A stretch of DNA of 39,101 nt from Synergistaceae bacterium (GTDB lineage: Bacteria; Synergistota; Synergistia; Synergistales; Aminobacteriaceae). The first letter of the stretch is position 1. Every line of letters starts with the position of its first letter. This document shows positions 31,917 through 39,101 of the stretch, one piece after another. Below the pieces are notes generated by a model, which saw only the letters and a list, made by a program, of their open reading frames with translations, ran no database searches and was not told the origin of the DNA. The stretch spans positions 1 to 39,101 of the forward strand of contig JAFSXS010000106.1 in NCBI GenBank assembly GCA_017443945.1. The letters run 5' to 3'. Both the position numbers and the translations under genes were made by a program.

Positions 31917-33584
31917 TCACTTTTCTATGTGTATAATGCGCTTCATCATGCCGTCAATAAAGTATTCAGAAGTAAAAATTTTGAGCGTTCCTTCTTTGAT
32001 TCGGCGTGATTTGGTCTCGCTTAAATATTCCTGTTCTTCCGGCAGAAAATCTGCGTTGTTATGGCCGCTAAGAGCATTTCTCAACGATTCGCCTAGTTTG
32101 TCAGTGTTCAGCTCGATAAAGAGTTCATTATTTGCGTCAATAGCTTTTAGTTCGTTCAACATTCTAGCGAGCCCGTTAATAGATTTATAGCCGGATTCTA
32201 TTGCGATTTGATTCATTGGGTTATTGCTGCCGCCTCTGACTACGACCTCACAGACTCCGGACGCTGACTCAGGGATTCGCAGGACAAATTTTCGCGTAAA
32301 AATTTCTTTCCTCCATTCACGCAATTTTACGATTATTATTACTTCATCGCCGGGACTTGCGCTTTTGGGTGCCTGAACGTCCTCGATAAATAAAGCTCTG
32401 GGTAAATTGCTTGCGTCTACAGTGATTCTAAATCCGGCCGGCATAATATCGGAGAAGGGCTGAGTCATGAAAGCGTCGATAATTTTCACTGACTGCTCGA
32501 AAGCCTTTGCTAAAACATTTTCACCGGAGAAAAATATATCTTTGCGGGTCCAACCGTTTGGGACATTTTTAGAGTCTATTCGCAGATTTACTGACATTGT
32601 GCCCTGACCTTTGCGCCCCCATGCCTCTTCAGCGAGTCCGGTATATAATCCGTTAAGTAACGAAGGAGTCAAGAACTCATCAGCTATCACACGAAATTTA
32701 TATTTGCTTGACTCTCTTGTGTCCAAATTATTAAATACAAGCTCACACGCTATGGAATTTGCGAAATAATTAAATTTTCCTGCAATGCCTGACTCTTTGT
32801 CGTGCGTTACTGTGCCGTTAATTGTAAGTGGAGTCGCTAACTTGAACGGGAAAGCAGTGCTGTTTACTGTCTCATGAATGAAAGTTTTTGCTGCCGGATA
32901 ATTTGCCCCGCCCCGCTTTAAAAATGGGTGTCCAAACGCGATAAATTTTCCGTCCTTAGATGTTGCCGTAATTGTTCCTGCCGCCGATAAATCAACGTCT
33001 CCCCATGCAAGCAGAACAGAAAGCGCCTCGCCAGGTTTGAGTCGTGAATTATCTATATTCAATGCGCCGGAAGTTCGCGAGATTCCCTGCGTTAAAGTAA
33101 GTCCGAGAGAGTCCGCAAATTTTTCGAGAGATTGAGTCTTTGTCATGCCCGATAAAATCAAATCGCCCGCTAAAAAATTTTTTCCAGGCAATTTTTCATC
33201 AAACAATAAGCACATTGACTCAATAGGTGTAACAGCCGCTAGAGTCTGATCCGAATTTTCCCAGCCGCTACGGACTGCACCGGCCAATTTATTATTTATG
33301 AAAACTGGAGAGCCGCTCATACCTTTTGCAAGTTTGTAGCCGCCTAAAAATTTTATGAGAATCTCATTATTTACGTGTCTGCCCGGTTTCTGCGGGATAA
33401 TGCTTACAATTTTTACGGGAATTTTCTGCGGTTCTGTGCCTCGTAAGACTGTTAGCGCGTAACCTTTTTGACCCGGCTTTAATTGAGTGAGGCTTATAAT
33501 TTTTTGTTCGGGGATAAATTTTTCTGCGCAAGATATTTCACACGAAAAAATAACTATCATCAACGCAATAAAAATTTTACGCAT
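31917..33584 (-). CDS. Exported S55/SpoIVB-peptidase-like protein
   Basis: A 555-residue exported protein. The signal peptide spans about residues 1-20. The N-terminal region matches the S55 (SpoIVB peptidase) domain pattern: LKPGQKGYALTVLRGTEP, then an EILIKFLGG strand, the active-site-like GMSGSPVFINNKLAGAV (S90/S92) and TPIESM. FGHP occurs near residue 218 and could supply a histidine. The C-terminal half is beta-rich without a family I can name. In Bacillus, S55 is a sporulation signalling protease; no sporulation genes are here, so an envelope housekeeping role is more likely. It overlaps prfB by 8 nt and precedes tmk by 9 nt. Confidence 0.72.
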   Translation of the reverse strand: MRKIFIALMIVIFSCEISCAEKFIPEQKIISLTQLKPGQKGYALTVLRGTEPQKIPVKIVSIIPQKPGRHVNNEILIKFLGGYKLAKGMSGSPVFINNKLAGAVRSGWENSDQTLAAVTPIESMCLLFDEKLPGKNFLAGDLILSGMTKTQSLEKFADSLGLTLTQGISRTSGALNIDNSRLKPGEALSVLLAWGDVDLSAAGTITATSKDGKFIAFGHPFLKRGGANYPAAKTFIHETVNSTAFPFKLATPLTINGTVTHDKESGIAGKFNYFANSIACELVFNNLDTRESSKYKFRVIADEFLTPSLLNGLYTGLAEEAWGRKGQGTMSVNLRIDSKNVPNGWTRKDIFFSGENVLAKAFEQSVKIIDAFMTQPFSDIMPAGFRITVDASNLPRALFIEDVQAPKSASPGDEVIIIVKLREWRKEIFTRKFVLRIPESASGVCEVVVRGGSNNPMNQIAIESGYKSINGLARMLNELKAIDANNELFIELNTDKLGESLRNALSGHNNADFLPEEQEYLSETKSRRIKEGTLKIFTSEYFIDGMMKRIIHIEK

Positions 33585-34690
33585 TTGACTTAACCTCTTT
33601 TGAATGCTGCTTCAGGTATTCCATTATGAAATTATTTATGTCGCCGTCTAATACTGATTGAATATTGCCGGTCTCGTAATTTGTCCTGTGATCCTTCACG
33701 AGCGTATAAGGGTGCAGGACGTATGAGCGAATTTGACTCCCCCAAGCTGCTTCTTTCTTATCGCCGATAACTGAGTCTAATTCCTCTTGACGTTCTTGAT
33801 TCGCGATTTCAAATAATCTTGAGCGTAAAACGTGCATAGCTACTTGTCTATTCATGTGCTGTGATCGTTCATTCTGGCAGGTTACGACTATACCCGACGG
33901 CAAATGCGTTATTCTGACGGCTGAGTCAGTTCTGTTGACGTATTGACCTCCTGCGCCGCTTGCTCTGAATGTGTCAATCTTTAAATCTTCCGGCTTAATT
34001 TCAATATCGACATCATCAGGAAATTCAGGCGACACGAGAACAGCCGCAAAACTTGTGTGTCTTCTATGAGCAGAGTCAAACGGTGAAATCCTTACGAGTC
34101 TATGCACTCCCTTTTCAGCTTTGAGAAATCCGTACGAGTAAGCACCTTCTATCATGACAGCAGCGCTCTTTATGCCCTCGCCTTCGTCTGTTGCTGCTTC
34201 TATAATGTTAGTCTTGAATCCCTCACGCTCACAGTAACGCAGATACATTCTTAACAGCATTCCGGCCCAGTCCTGCGAGTCAAGCCCTCCCGAACCTGCA
34301 TGAATCATTAATATTGCATTCGACGAGTCATAAGGCTCATTCAGCAGTAATAATAAACTTGTGCGTTCAAGCTCGTTTTTGAGGGCTGAATATCTTTGCG
34401 TGAACTCTGACTCAAGCTCGTTGTCTTGAGTGTCCGATAAAATTTCCTCGATAGCGATTAAATCATCATATTCTGAGTTTATGTGAGTCCAGTTATCGAG
34501 ACGTGAATTTATTTGCGCAAGTTCCTTAAGAGTGTTGCTGCTGTCTTCCTGAGTCCAAAAATTTGGGTCTGAAGTTATCTTTGTGAGTTCCTGCGAGCGT
34601 TTTTCAAGTGCGGGAAGGTCAAAGGCTGTCCTGCATTGCAGAAATTAGCGCGTGCAGTTCTTCCAGTTCTGATTTAATATTTTGATTCAT
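33577..34690 (-). CDS. prfB: Peptide chain release factor 2, with programmed +1 frameshift
   Basis: Reads UGA and UAA stop codons. The mature protein is 370 residues and needs a +1 shift: the ATG at 34690 opens 23 codons ending CTT TGA C, and skipping the T at 34621 continues in frame to 33577 (segments 34690-34622 and 34620-33577). An AGGA sequence 4 nt before CTT gives the usual internal Shine-Dalgarno-like stimulator. The anticodon-mimic SPF is at about 202-204 and the catalytic GGQ at 247-249, matching E. coli positions closely. AAAGGTG precedes the ATG. The slip site makes the gene autoregulated by its own product. It is the first gene of a six-gene minus operon. Confidence 0.96.
34618..34634 (-). 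promoter_or_regulatory. prfB: Programmed +1 frameshift site of prfB
   Basis: On the minus strand AGGACAGCCTTTGAC: SD-like AGGA, 4-nt spacer, slippery CTT, in-frame TGA (34621-34619), then C, the poor-termination context known from E. coli prfB. Confidence 0.93.
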
Positions 34691-34710
34691 GGCGTACACC
34701 TTTCATTAAT

Positions 34711-34970
34711 ATATGGGAAATAATATCATACTTTGCAAATAAAAAATTGTCCCATCCATAAAGACGGGAGAAAATAAAAAATTTCGATATGTCTTGTAAC
34801 GTTAATTACCTTAAAGTCTTTCGGAAACGTGCATTTATAATTATGAGCGGGAAAAAAGGCCTAGCAAAAACGCGAGAAAAAACGGGTCGCACACATACAA
34901 CAAAATTTAATATATAAATATAAATTACAAGGTCATACACTAGTTAAGATGCTATAAGTAGACAAAACAT
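34711..34970. other. Divergent intergenic region, mostly featureless
   Basis: About 260 nt between prfB (minus) and a small plus-strand ORF. Apart from a possible extended -10 at 34950-34958 I see no hairpin, repeat or ORF of note. A minus-strand promoter for prfB must lie near its left end but is not obvious. Confidence 0.5.
34950..34958 (+). promoter_or_regulatory. Candidate extended -10 promoter
   Basis: TGCTATAAG (34950-34958), same form as those before rpmB and pckA, about 20 nt before a strong GGAGGAAGGGG ribosome site. Confidence 0.45.
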
Positions 34971-34994
34971 TTGAAGGAGGAAGGGGACAAAAAT

Positions 34995-35270
34995 CTGACT
35001 CTCCCAAATAATATTTTTACCGCCCTATTCACCATAGCTAAATCCAATAGAATATTTTTTGCATTGGCTGAAGAAAAAATCACTGATTTACTTCCATATA
35101 ATTTATTGCAGATACTTCAACAAAAAATTTTACACTTTATAAATGAGTCAGATTTTGTTGAGGCTAAAAAGGTCTGAAAAATTGTCTCGCTAAATTGTGG
35201 GAGAAGCCTGAATTTAACGCAATTAAGGCACCTTGAAGCACTCAACGACAGAGCAGCAGAAATTAAATGA
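34995..35270 (+). pseudogene. Small ORF interrupted by an in-frame TGA
   Basis: A very purine-rich ribosome site (34977-34987) is followed 7 nt later by an in-frame CTG (34995). From there 60 codons run to TGA at 35175-35177 (a helical peptide with LLPYNLLQILQQKILHF). The same frame then continues open for a further 30 codons, ending in a convincing helix (LRHLEALNDRAAEIK) before the final TGA at 35268-35270. It may be a decayed small gene, a 60-residue gene with chance open frame behind it, or a readthrough product. No family recognised. TTG at 34971 is an alternative start but would put the ribosome site inside the gene. Confidence 0.35.
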
Positions 35271-35476
35271 AATCACCGGACGACGCACAAATCAATCATT
35301 TATATACAAATAATTCATTCTTGAACGCTAATATTTTTCTGTTATTATCGCATAAATCCCGTAATTATCAGACTTTACAACAAATTTTAACATTATAAAA
35401 ATTTTGCTTGACAGATCTCAAATATGACTTATAATATCTCATGTAATACAAATTTGATTGAAAGGAAGTGAACAAG
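35271..35476. other. Intergenic region with the promoter for the small-gene pair
   Basis: Nothing coding is seen; the strong promoter at 35408-35435 lies at its right side. Confidence 0.5.
35408..35435 (+). promoter_or_regulatory. Consensus sigma-70-type promoter
   Basis: Perfect TTGACA (35408-35413) and perfect TATAAT (35430-35435) with a 16-bp spacer, the best promoter in the window, about 40 nt before the first small gene. Confidence 0.8.
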
Positions 35477-35704
35477 ATGGCAGTTACTATAACAGCCAAA
35501 CGCTTAGCAGTAAGTCTCAAGCTCAATAACGGAGTAAGCGACAAAGGCACAACAAAAACTTTATCTGTTAGTCTCGGAAGCATGAGCAAGACAGCTTTTG
35601 ACGCGGACAAAGTAATGAATATCGTAGCAGTATTGAGTCCGTGTTTTAGCAAAGAGCTTTTGAGAGTCGAGAAAACCGCAGTAGACATTCTTGAAGCGGC
35701 TTAG
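35477..35704 (+). CDS. Small DUF1659-like protein
   Basis: A 75-residue protein of unknown function. It is an all-beta-looking N-terminal half (AVTITAKRLAVSLKLNNG, KTLSVSLGSM) followed by a short helix region with VMNIVAVLSP, the layout of DUF1659 proteins, which are usually found beside DUF2922 proteins in Firmicutes and relatives. The ATG at 35477 is preceded by AAGGAAGTG. No signal peptide. The 40-nt gap to the next small gene and the shared strong promoter indicate a two-gene operon. Family assignment is from memory of sequence pattern and pairing. Confidence 0.6.
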   Translation: MAVTITAKRLAVSLKLNNGVSDKGTTKTLSVSLGSMSKTAFDADKVMNIVAVLSPCFSKELLRVEKTAVDILEAA

Positions 35705-35744
35705 GAGCAGTAATAGGTCATTTATGATAGGAGGTGAACAAATA

Positions 35745-35963
35745 ATGGCTACTAGTGTAAAAGTTGTAATGGCGTTTACATGCGATGACGGGAAAAATCA
35801 TAACTTCAGCTACAAGTATGCAGATCCCGAACTCCGCACAGCAGACGTAAGAACGTTAGTACAAGCAATAATAACAAACGGGAGCGTTTTCGATCCTGTT
35901 CCCGTAAGTTTGGAAGGCGCAAAACTTGTTACTACCACTGAGAACGAATTTGATTTATCTTAG
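35745..35963 (+). CDS. Small DUF2922-like protein
   Basis: A 72-residue protein, pattern VVMAFTCDDGKNHNFSYKYADP, then TADVRTLVQAIITNGSVFDP and EGAKLVTTTE. This matches the strand - strand - helix - strand layout of DUF2922, including the DP turn and the conserved A(I)xxNxxF region. AGGAGGTGA, a perfect anti-16S match, lies 7 nt before the ATG at 35745. It is followed by a strong bidirectional terminator. Function unknown; high expression is suggested by promoter and ribosome sites. Confidence 0.62.
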   Translation: MATSVKVVMAFTCDDGKNHNFSYKYADPELRTADVRTLVQAIITNGSVFDPVPVSLEGAKLVTTTENEFDLS

Positions 35964-35969
35964 TGCAAA

Positions 35970-36006
35970 AAAATATCTCCCCAGTTCACGAGGCTGGGGA
36001 GCTTTT
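35970..36006. terminator. Bidirectional intrinsic terminator
   Basis: Perfect 8-bp stem CTCCCCAG (35977-35984) / CTGGGGAG (35994-36001), 9-nt loop. CTTTTATTA follows on the plus strand and ATATTTTTTT on the minus strand, so it serves both the small-gene pair and the converging permease gene. Confidence 0.88.
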
Positions 36007-36016
36007 ATTATATCAC

Positions 36017-37327
36017 TTATGCAAGTAATTCTTTAGCGATAAACAGTACACTCAAAGCTACCATCAAGAAAGAAATATCCTTAAATTTGCCCGTCAAAAT
36101 CTTCATTGCAACGTAAAGAACTATAGCAAATTCAATTCCTACTGCGATAGAATAAGCAAACGGCATCATGAAGAAGCCAATCAATGACGGTATTAATTCT
36201 GTCCAATCATCGTAATTAATATCACGCAATGACATCATCATATATATTCCGACAAGAATCAAAGCCGGTGCAGTCGCATAACCCGGGACAATCGTAACTA
36301 ACGGCGTAAAGAATATAGCAGCGACAAATAATAATGCAGTAGTAATCGCCGTTAAACCCGTTCTGCCGCCCTGAGCTACACCCGACGAGCTTTCTACATA
36401 GCTTGTAACTGTTGAAGTTCCCATTACTGCACCTGCCATTGTTGCAACAGCGTCGGCCATTAATGCACCCTTTGCGCGCGGTAAATTCCCGTTTTCGTCA
36501 AGAAGTCCCGAACGCGAACACACACCTACAAGAGTCCCAAGCGTGTCAAAGAAATCAACGAAGAAAAATGTAAATACTACGATCCAGAATTCCGGAGCCT
36601 TTATCATCGAGAAATCTAATTTGCCGATTAATGGCGTAACTGAACTCATTTCGGGCATAGCAAATAATTTTTCAGGCATAGGAGATAACCCCATCGCTAT
36701 AGATATTGCAGTAATTACTACGATTCCGATTAAGAGTGCTGCTCTAACTTTTAAGGCCGTCAATACCGACATGATAAATAGTCCCAGCATAGCTAACATC
36801 ATGGGAATATTATTCTTGAAGTGTCCGAGTTCTACAAGTGTTGAATCATTGTTTACTACTATTCCGGCTGACTGAAGGCCGATAAACGCAATAAATAAGC
36901 CTATTCCCGCAGAAATTCCGATTTTGAGTGATTTGGGAATTGAATTCATTATTGCTTCACGAATATTTGTGAGGGTCAATGCTGCGAAAATAGCTCCCTC
37001 AATGAATACTGCTGCAAGTGCCATCTGCCATGTTACCGGCTGGCCGTTTATCTTCATGTTTAGGACGACTCCGAACGCAAAAAACGCATTTAACCCCATT
37101 CCGGGAGCAAGTGCAATCGGATAATTTGCAAGCACAGCCATTAAAAACGTACCTAAGGCAGACGCAAGACACGTGATTATTACAAGTGCGTTTTTGTCCA
37201 TACCTGTCGCGCTTAAAATATCAGGGTTGACGATTATAATATATGACATCGTCAAAAATGTTGTGAGGCCTGCAAGAACTTCTGTTGTAAACGTTGAACC
37301 GTTCTCACGGATTCGGAATAATGACAT
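36017..37327 (-). CDS. NCS2-family purine permease (AzgA/PbuG type)
   Basis: A 436-residue inner-membrane transporter with about 12-14 hydrophobic segments. The AzgA-subfamily markers are TTFLTMSYIIIVNPDIL near the N-terminus, ALAPGMGLNAFFAFGVVL and the later FFFVDFFDTLGTLVGV and GTSTVTSYVESSSGVAQGGRTGL. It imports adenine, guanine or hypoxanthine with protons. AGGAGCG precedes the ATG. It follows the adenine deaminase gene by 36 nt in the same orientation, so the two form a purine-salvage unit with adenine as the likely shared substrate. Confidence 0.93.
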   Translation of the reverse strand: MSLFRIRENGSTFTTEVLAGLTTFLTMSYIIIVNPDILSATGMDKNALVIITCLASALGTFLMAVLANYPIALAPGMGLNAFFAFGVVLNMKINGQPVTWQMALAAVFIEGAIFAALTLTNIREAIMNSIPKSLKIGISAGIGLFIAFIGLQSAGIVVNNDSTLVELGHFKNNIPMMLAMLGLFIMSVLTALKVRAALLIGIVVITAISIAMGLSPMPEKLFAMPEMSSVTPLIGKLDFSMIKAPEFWIVVFTFFFVDFFDTLGTLVGVCSRSGLLDENGNLPRAKGALMADAVATMAGAVMGTSTVTSYVESSSGVAQGGRTGLTAITTALLFVAAIFFTPLVTIVPGYATAPALILVGIYMMMSLRDINYDDWTELIPSLIGFFMMPFAYSIAVGIEFAIVLYVAMKILTGKFKDISFLMVALSVLFIAKELLA

Positions 37328-37363
37328 TCAAATCACGCTCCTAAATTTTAAGAATGCTTGTTA

Positions 37364-39058
37364 TTATCTCACAAAAATATCCTGCTTTCCCCCTTTGGTA
37401 ATATCAATATAGCCCTGATCTGTGATTCTCAATTCAGGAATTACGCTCAAGCACAAGAATGACAAGACCATAAACGGATGATTTATTTCGATTCCTAGAG
37501 TCTTTGCTGAGTCTTCCATGTCTGCGAGTTTGTTTGCTACTTCTTCAGCTGATAAATAGCTCATTAGTCCGCCGATCGGAAGTGCAAAGGAGTTAATAAT
37601 TTTATCGCCCTGAGTCAAAACGAGTCCCCCGCCCAAATCCGCAAGAGCCTTCAACGCCGTAATAATGCTTGTATCGTCAGCACCTGCAACCACGAAATTA
37701 TGCGCGTCATGAGCAACACTTGAACCTACAGCACCCGATTTTATGCCGAGTCCCTTAATGAAGCCTACACCAAATCGGCCAGTGTCGTTATGTCGTTCGA
37801 GGACTACAATTTTTGCAATGTCATTTTCTTTTGCCGGGTCAAGTTCGAGAGTTTTTGTTATTATGCTTCCTGGTGTAATGCCTATGACTTTAATTAATTT
37901 TCCGGCTGTATCGATTTTTATCTGTGATTCTGTCGGGATTCTTGTAACATGAGTCTTGATTGCCGGTGCTAAATGTTCAGATTCGTTAATGCTGAAAACG
38001 TCTTTATCGCGCATTATTTGACGGCCATTTTTCCACACTGAATTAACCGCAAAATTTTCGTCGATTTTGTCCGACTCTAATAATGAGAAATCCGCAATTT
38101 TCCCCGGCGCTATAATTCCTCTGTCATATAATCTGAAATATTCTGCAGGAGTCAGCGTTACCATCCTTAGAGCTGTAAACGGGTTAAGACCTTCACGGCA
38201 CATTATGCGCATTTTCTCGTCCATGTGTCCGCGTTCGAGCAAATATCTAGCTGTTATGTCATCGCTGACTATCATACATCTTGCAGCATTCAAAGGATTT
38301 TCACGGATTAGGGGGAGTAAAGTTTTTAAGTCAGGGAACGCAGCACCTTCACGAATCATCAGCCACATTCCGCGAGATAATTTTTCCCGTGCCTCATCAA
38401 GTGTTGTGCATTCGTGATCAGAGTCAATTCCTGCGCACATATAAGCGTTTAAATCTTTTCCCGACACTCCCGGAGCATGACCGGTTATGGGCCTGTTGCC
38501 TGCTGATAAAATTTTTCCCCATACGTCAGAGTCACCGGAAATTACTGCGGGATAATTCATCATTTCGCCTAAATGTTGTGTGAGTCCTGAGTCGAACATT
38601 GATTTAATTGCGTTCATGTCGAGTTCTTGATAAGGAGTCTCGAAATCGCTTGCAGGAACACACGAGGGCGCACCGAAAAATATATCAATCGGCAACGAAC
38701 GCGAGGCCGAGAACATGTATTCAAGTCCTGCGATTCCCAGTGCGTTAGAAATTTCGTGAGGGTCTGCCATAACTGCGCTAGTTCCGTGAAGTGCTGCAAG
38801 ATTCGCGAAATTTGCCGGAGTCATCATTGTGTCTTCAATGTGTATATGACCGTCTATCATGCCGGGAATTAAAACGCGTCCTTCTGCGTCAAAGTGTACG
38901 CGTGCATTCTTATACTCGCCTATGCCTGCAATTTTGCCGGAATAAACAGCAACGTCAGCTAGTTCGTACGAGTTCATGAAAATATTTGCGATCCTTGCAT
39001 TGTGAATGATAATATCTGCTTCTAAATCGCCTCTTGCTACAGCTGGAAATTTTATCAT
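37364..39058 (-). CDS. ade: Adenine deaminase
   Basis: Converts adenine to hypoxanthine and ammonia. The 564-residue amidohydrolase-superfamily enzyme has the metal motif GHIHIEDTMM near residue 70, ADPHEI near 100, GHAPG around 195, the DHECTT segment and VSDD around 265. The family's C-terminal domain contains HDAHNFVVAG, GGLVL and FALPIGGLMS. Length is typical. AAAGGAGG lies 6 nt before the ATG, just inside the window edge. The upstream control region is cut off after 43 nt, so a purine riboswitch cannot be judged. Confidence 0.95.
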   Translation of the reverse strand: MIKFPAVARGDLEADIIIHNARIANIFMNSYELADVAVYSGKIAGIGEYKNARVHFDAEGRVLIPGMIDGHIHIEDTMMTPANFANLAALHGTSAVMADPHEISNALGIAGLEYMFSASRSLPIDIFFGAPSCVPASDFETPYQELDMNAIKSMFDSGLTQHLGEMMNYPAVISGDSDVWGKILSAGNRPITGHAPGVSGKDLNAYMCAGIDSDHECTTLDEAREKLSRGMWLMIREGAAFPDLKTLLPLIRENPLNAARCMIVSDDITARYLLERGHMDEKMRIMCREGLNPFTALRMVTLTPAEYFRLYDRGIIAPGKIADFSLLESDKIDENFAVNSVWKNGRQIMRDKDVFSINESEHLAPAIKTHVTRIPTESQIKIDTAGKLIKVIGITPGSIITKTLELDPAKENDIAKIVVLERHNDTGRFGVGFIKGLGIKSGAVGSSVAHDAHNFVVAGADDTSIITALKALADLGGGLVLTQGDKIINSFALPIGGLMSYLSAEEVANKLADMEDSAKTLGIEINHPFMVLSFLCLSVIPELRITDQGYIDITKGGKQDIFVR

Positions 39059-39101
39059 TATTGAGCCTCCTTTATAAATTGCTCGCGTGGATTCACTCTA
39101 A

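Noticed and set aside
34308-34690. prfB as a truncated pseudogene
   Set aside because: The upstream 23 codons and the CTT TGA C slip site restore a full-length release factor, so the break is programmed.
35175-35177. Selenocysteine codon at the in-frame TGA
   Set aside because: No convincing SECIS-type hairpin directly downstream, and no selenoprotein family resemblance; a nonsense change is simpler.
39059-39101. Purine riboswitch before ade
   Set aside because: Only 43 nt of leader are in the window, too little to show the aptamer.

Overview
The window is a gene-dense stretch of an AT-rich bacterial chromosome, about 39 kb, with no tRNA, rRNA, insertion sequence, prophage or CRISPR array that I could see. 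The gene set suggests an anaerobic, amino-acid-using, probably diderm bacterium. Evidence: a flavodiiron oxygen/NO reductase, a TAXI-type TRAP binding protein, several Sec-exported soluble enzymes, a divergent ATP-type PEP carboxykinase, and a Firmicutes-like tmk-yaaR-holB-ricT block without sporulation genes. My best guess is the phylum Synergistota, from gene order and protein flavour only (inference, moderate confidence). The GT10 and LicD surface-glycan genes hint at host association.

Layout. (1) 28-8875, minus strand: an operon-like run from an exported M48 protease through an exported unknown protein, a helical-repeat protein, a GT10 glycosyltransferase, a LonB-type protease, endonuclease III, flavodiiron protein and spermidine synthase. 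(2) 8876-9532: an AT-rich gene-free interval. (3) 9533-15345, plus strand: a degenerate Mrr-like protein, rimO, pgpA, cinA, recA and a low-molecular-weight phosphatase. This block has an ATT start (mrr-like), a probable CTG start (recA), and a hairpin carrying a G-quadruplex motif between pgpA and cinA. (4) 15424-20903, plus strand: a TetR-controlled six-gene operon behind two near-identical palindromic operators. It encodes an aldo/keto reductase, an exported ABM-ABM-cupin fusion, a small alpha/beta hydrolase, an exported double carboxymuconolactone-decarboxylase-like protein and an exported SUMF1-flavodoxin fusion. This is the best candidate for an undescribed system. (5) 20958-21947, minus strand: an orphan TAXI binding protein.

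(6) 22107-28951, plus strand: rpmB, pepA, a poly-C leader with terminator, licD, an aminotransferase, mnmA and pckA. (7) 29065-34690, minus strand: prfB (with the classical +1 frameshift), an S55-like exported protein, tmk, yaaR, holB and ricT, closed by a strong terminator. (8) 34995-35963, plus strand: a small ORF interrupted by TGA, then a pair of tiny genes of unknown function (DUF1659-like and DUF2922-like) behind a consensus promoter. (9) 36017-39058, minus strand: a purine permease and adenine deaminase, a purine salvage pair.

Recurring local features are AGGTGA-type ribosome binding sites 6-8 nt before the start, frequent non-ATG starts (TTG, GTG, probable CTG and ATT), extended -10 promoters of the form TGCTATAA, and visible excess of AAATTT and GANTC words.
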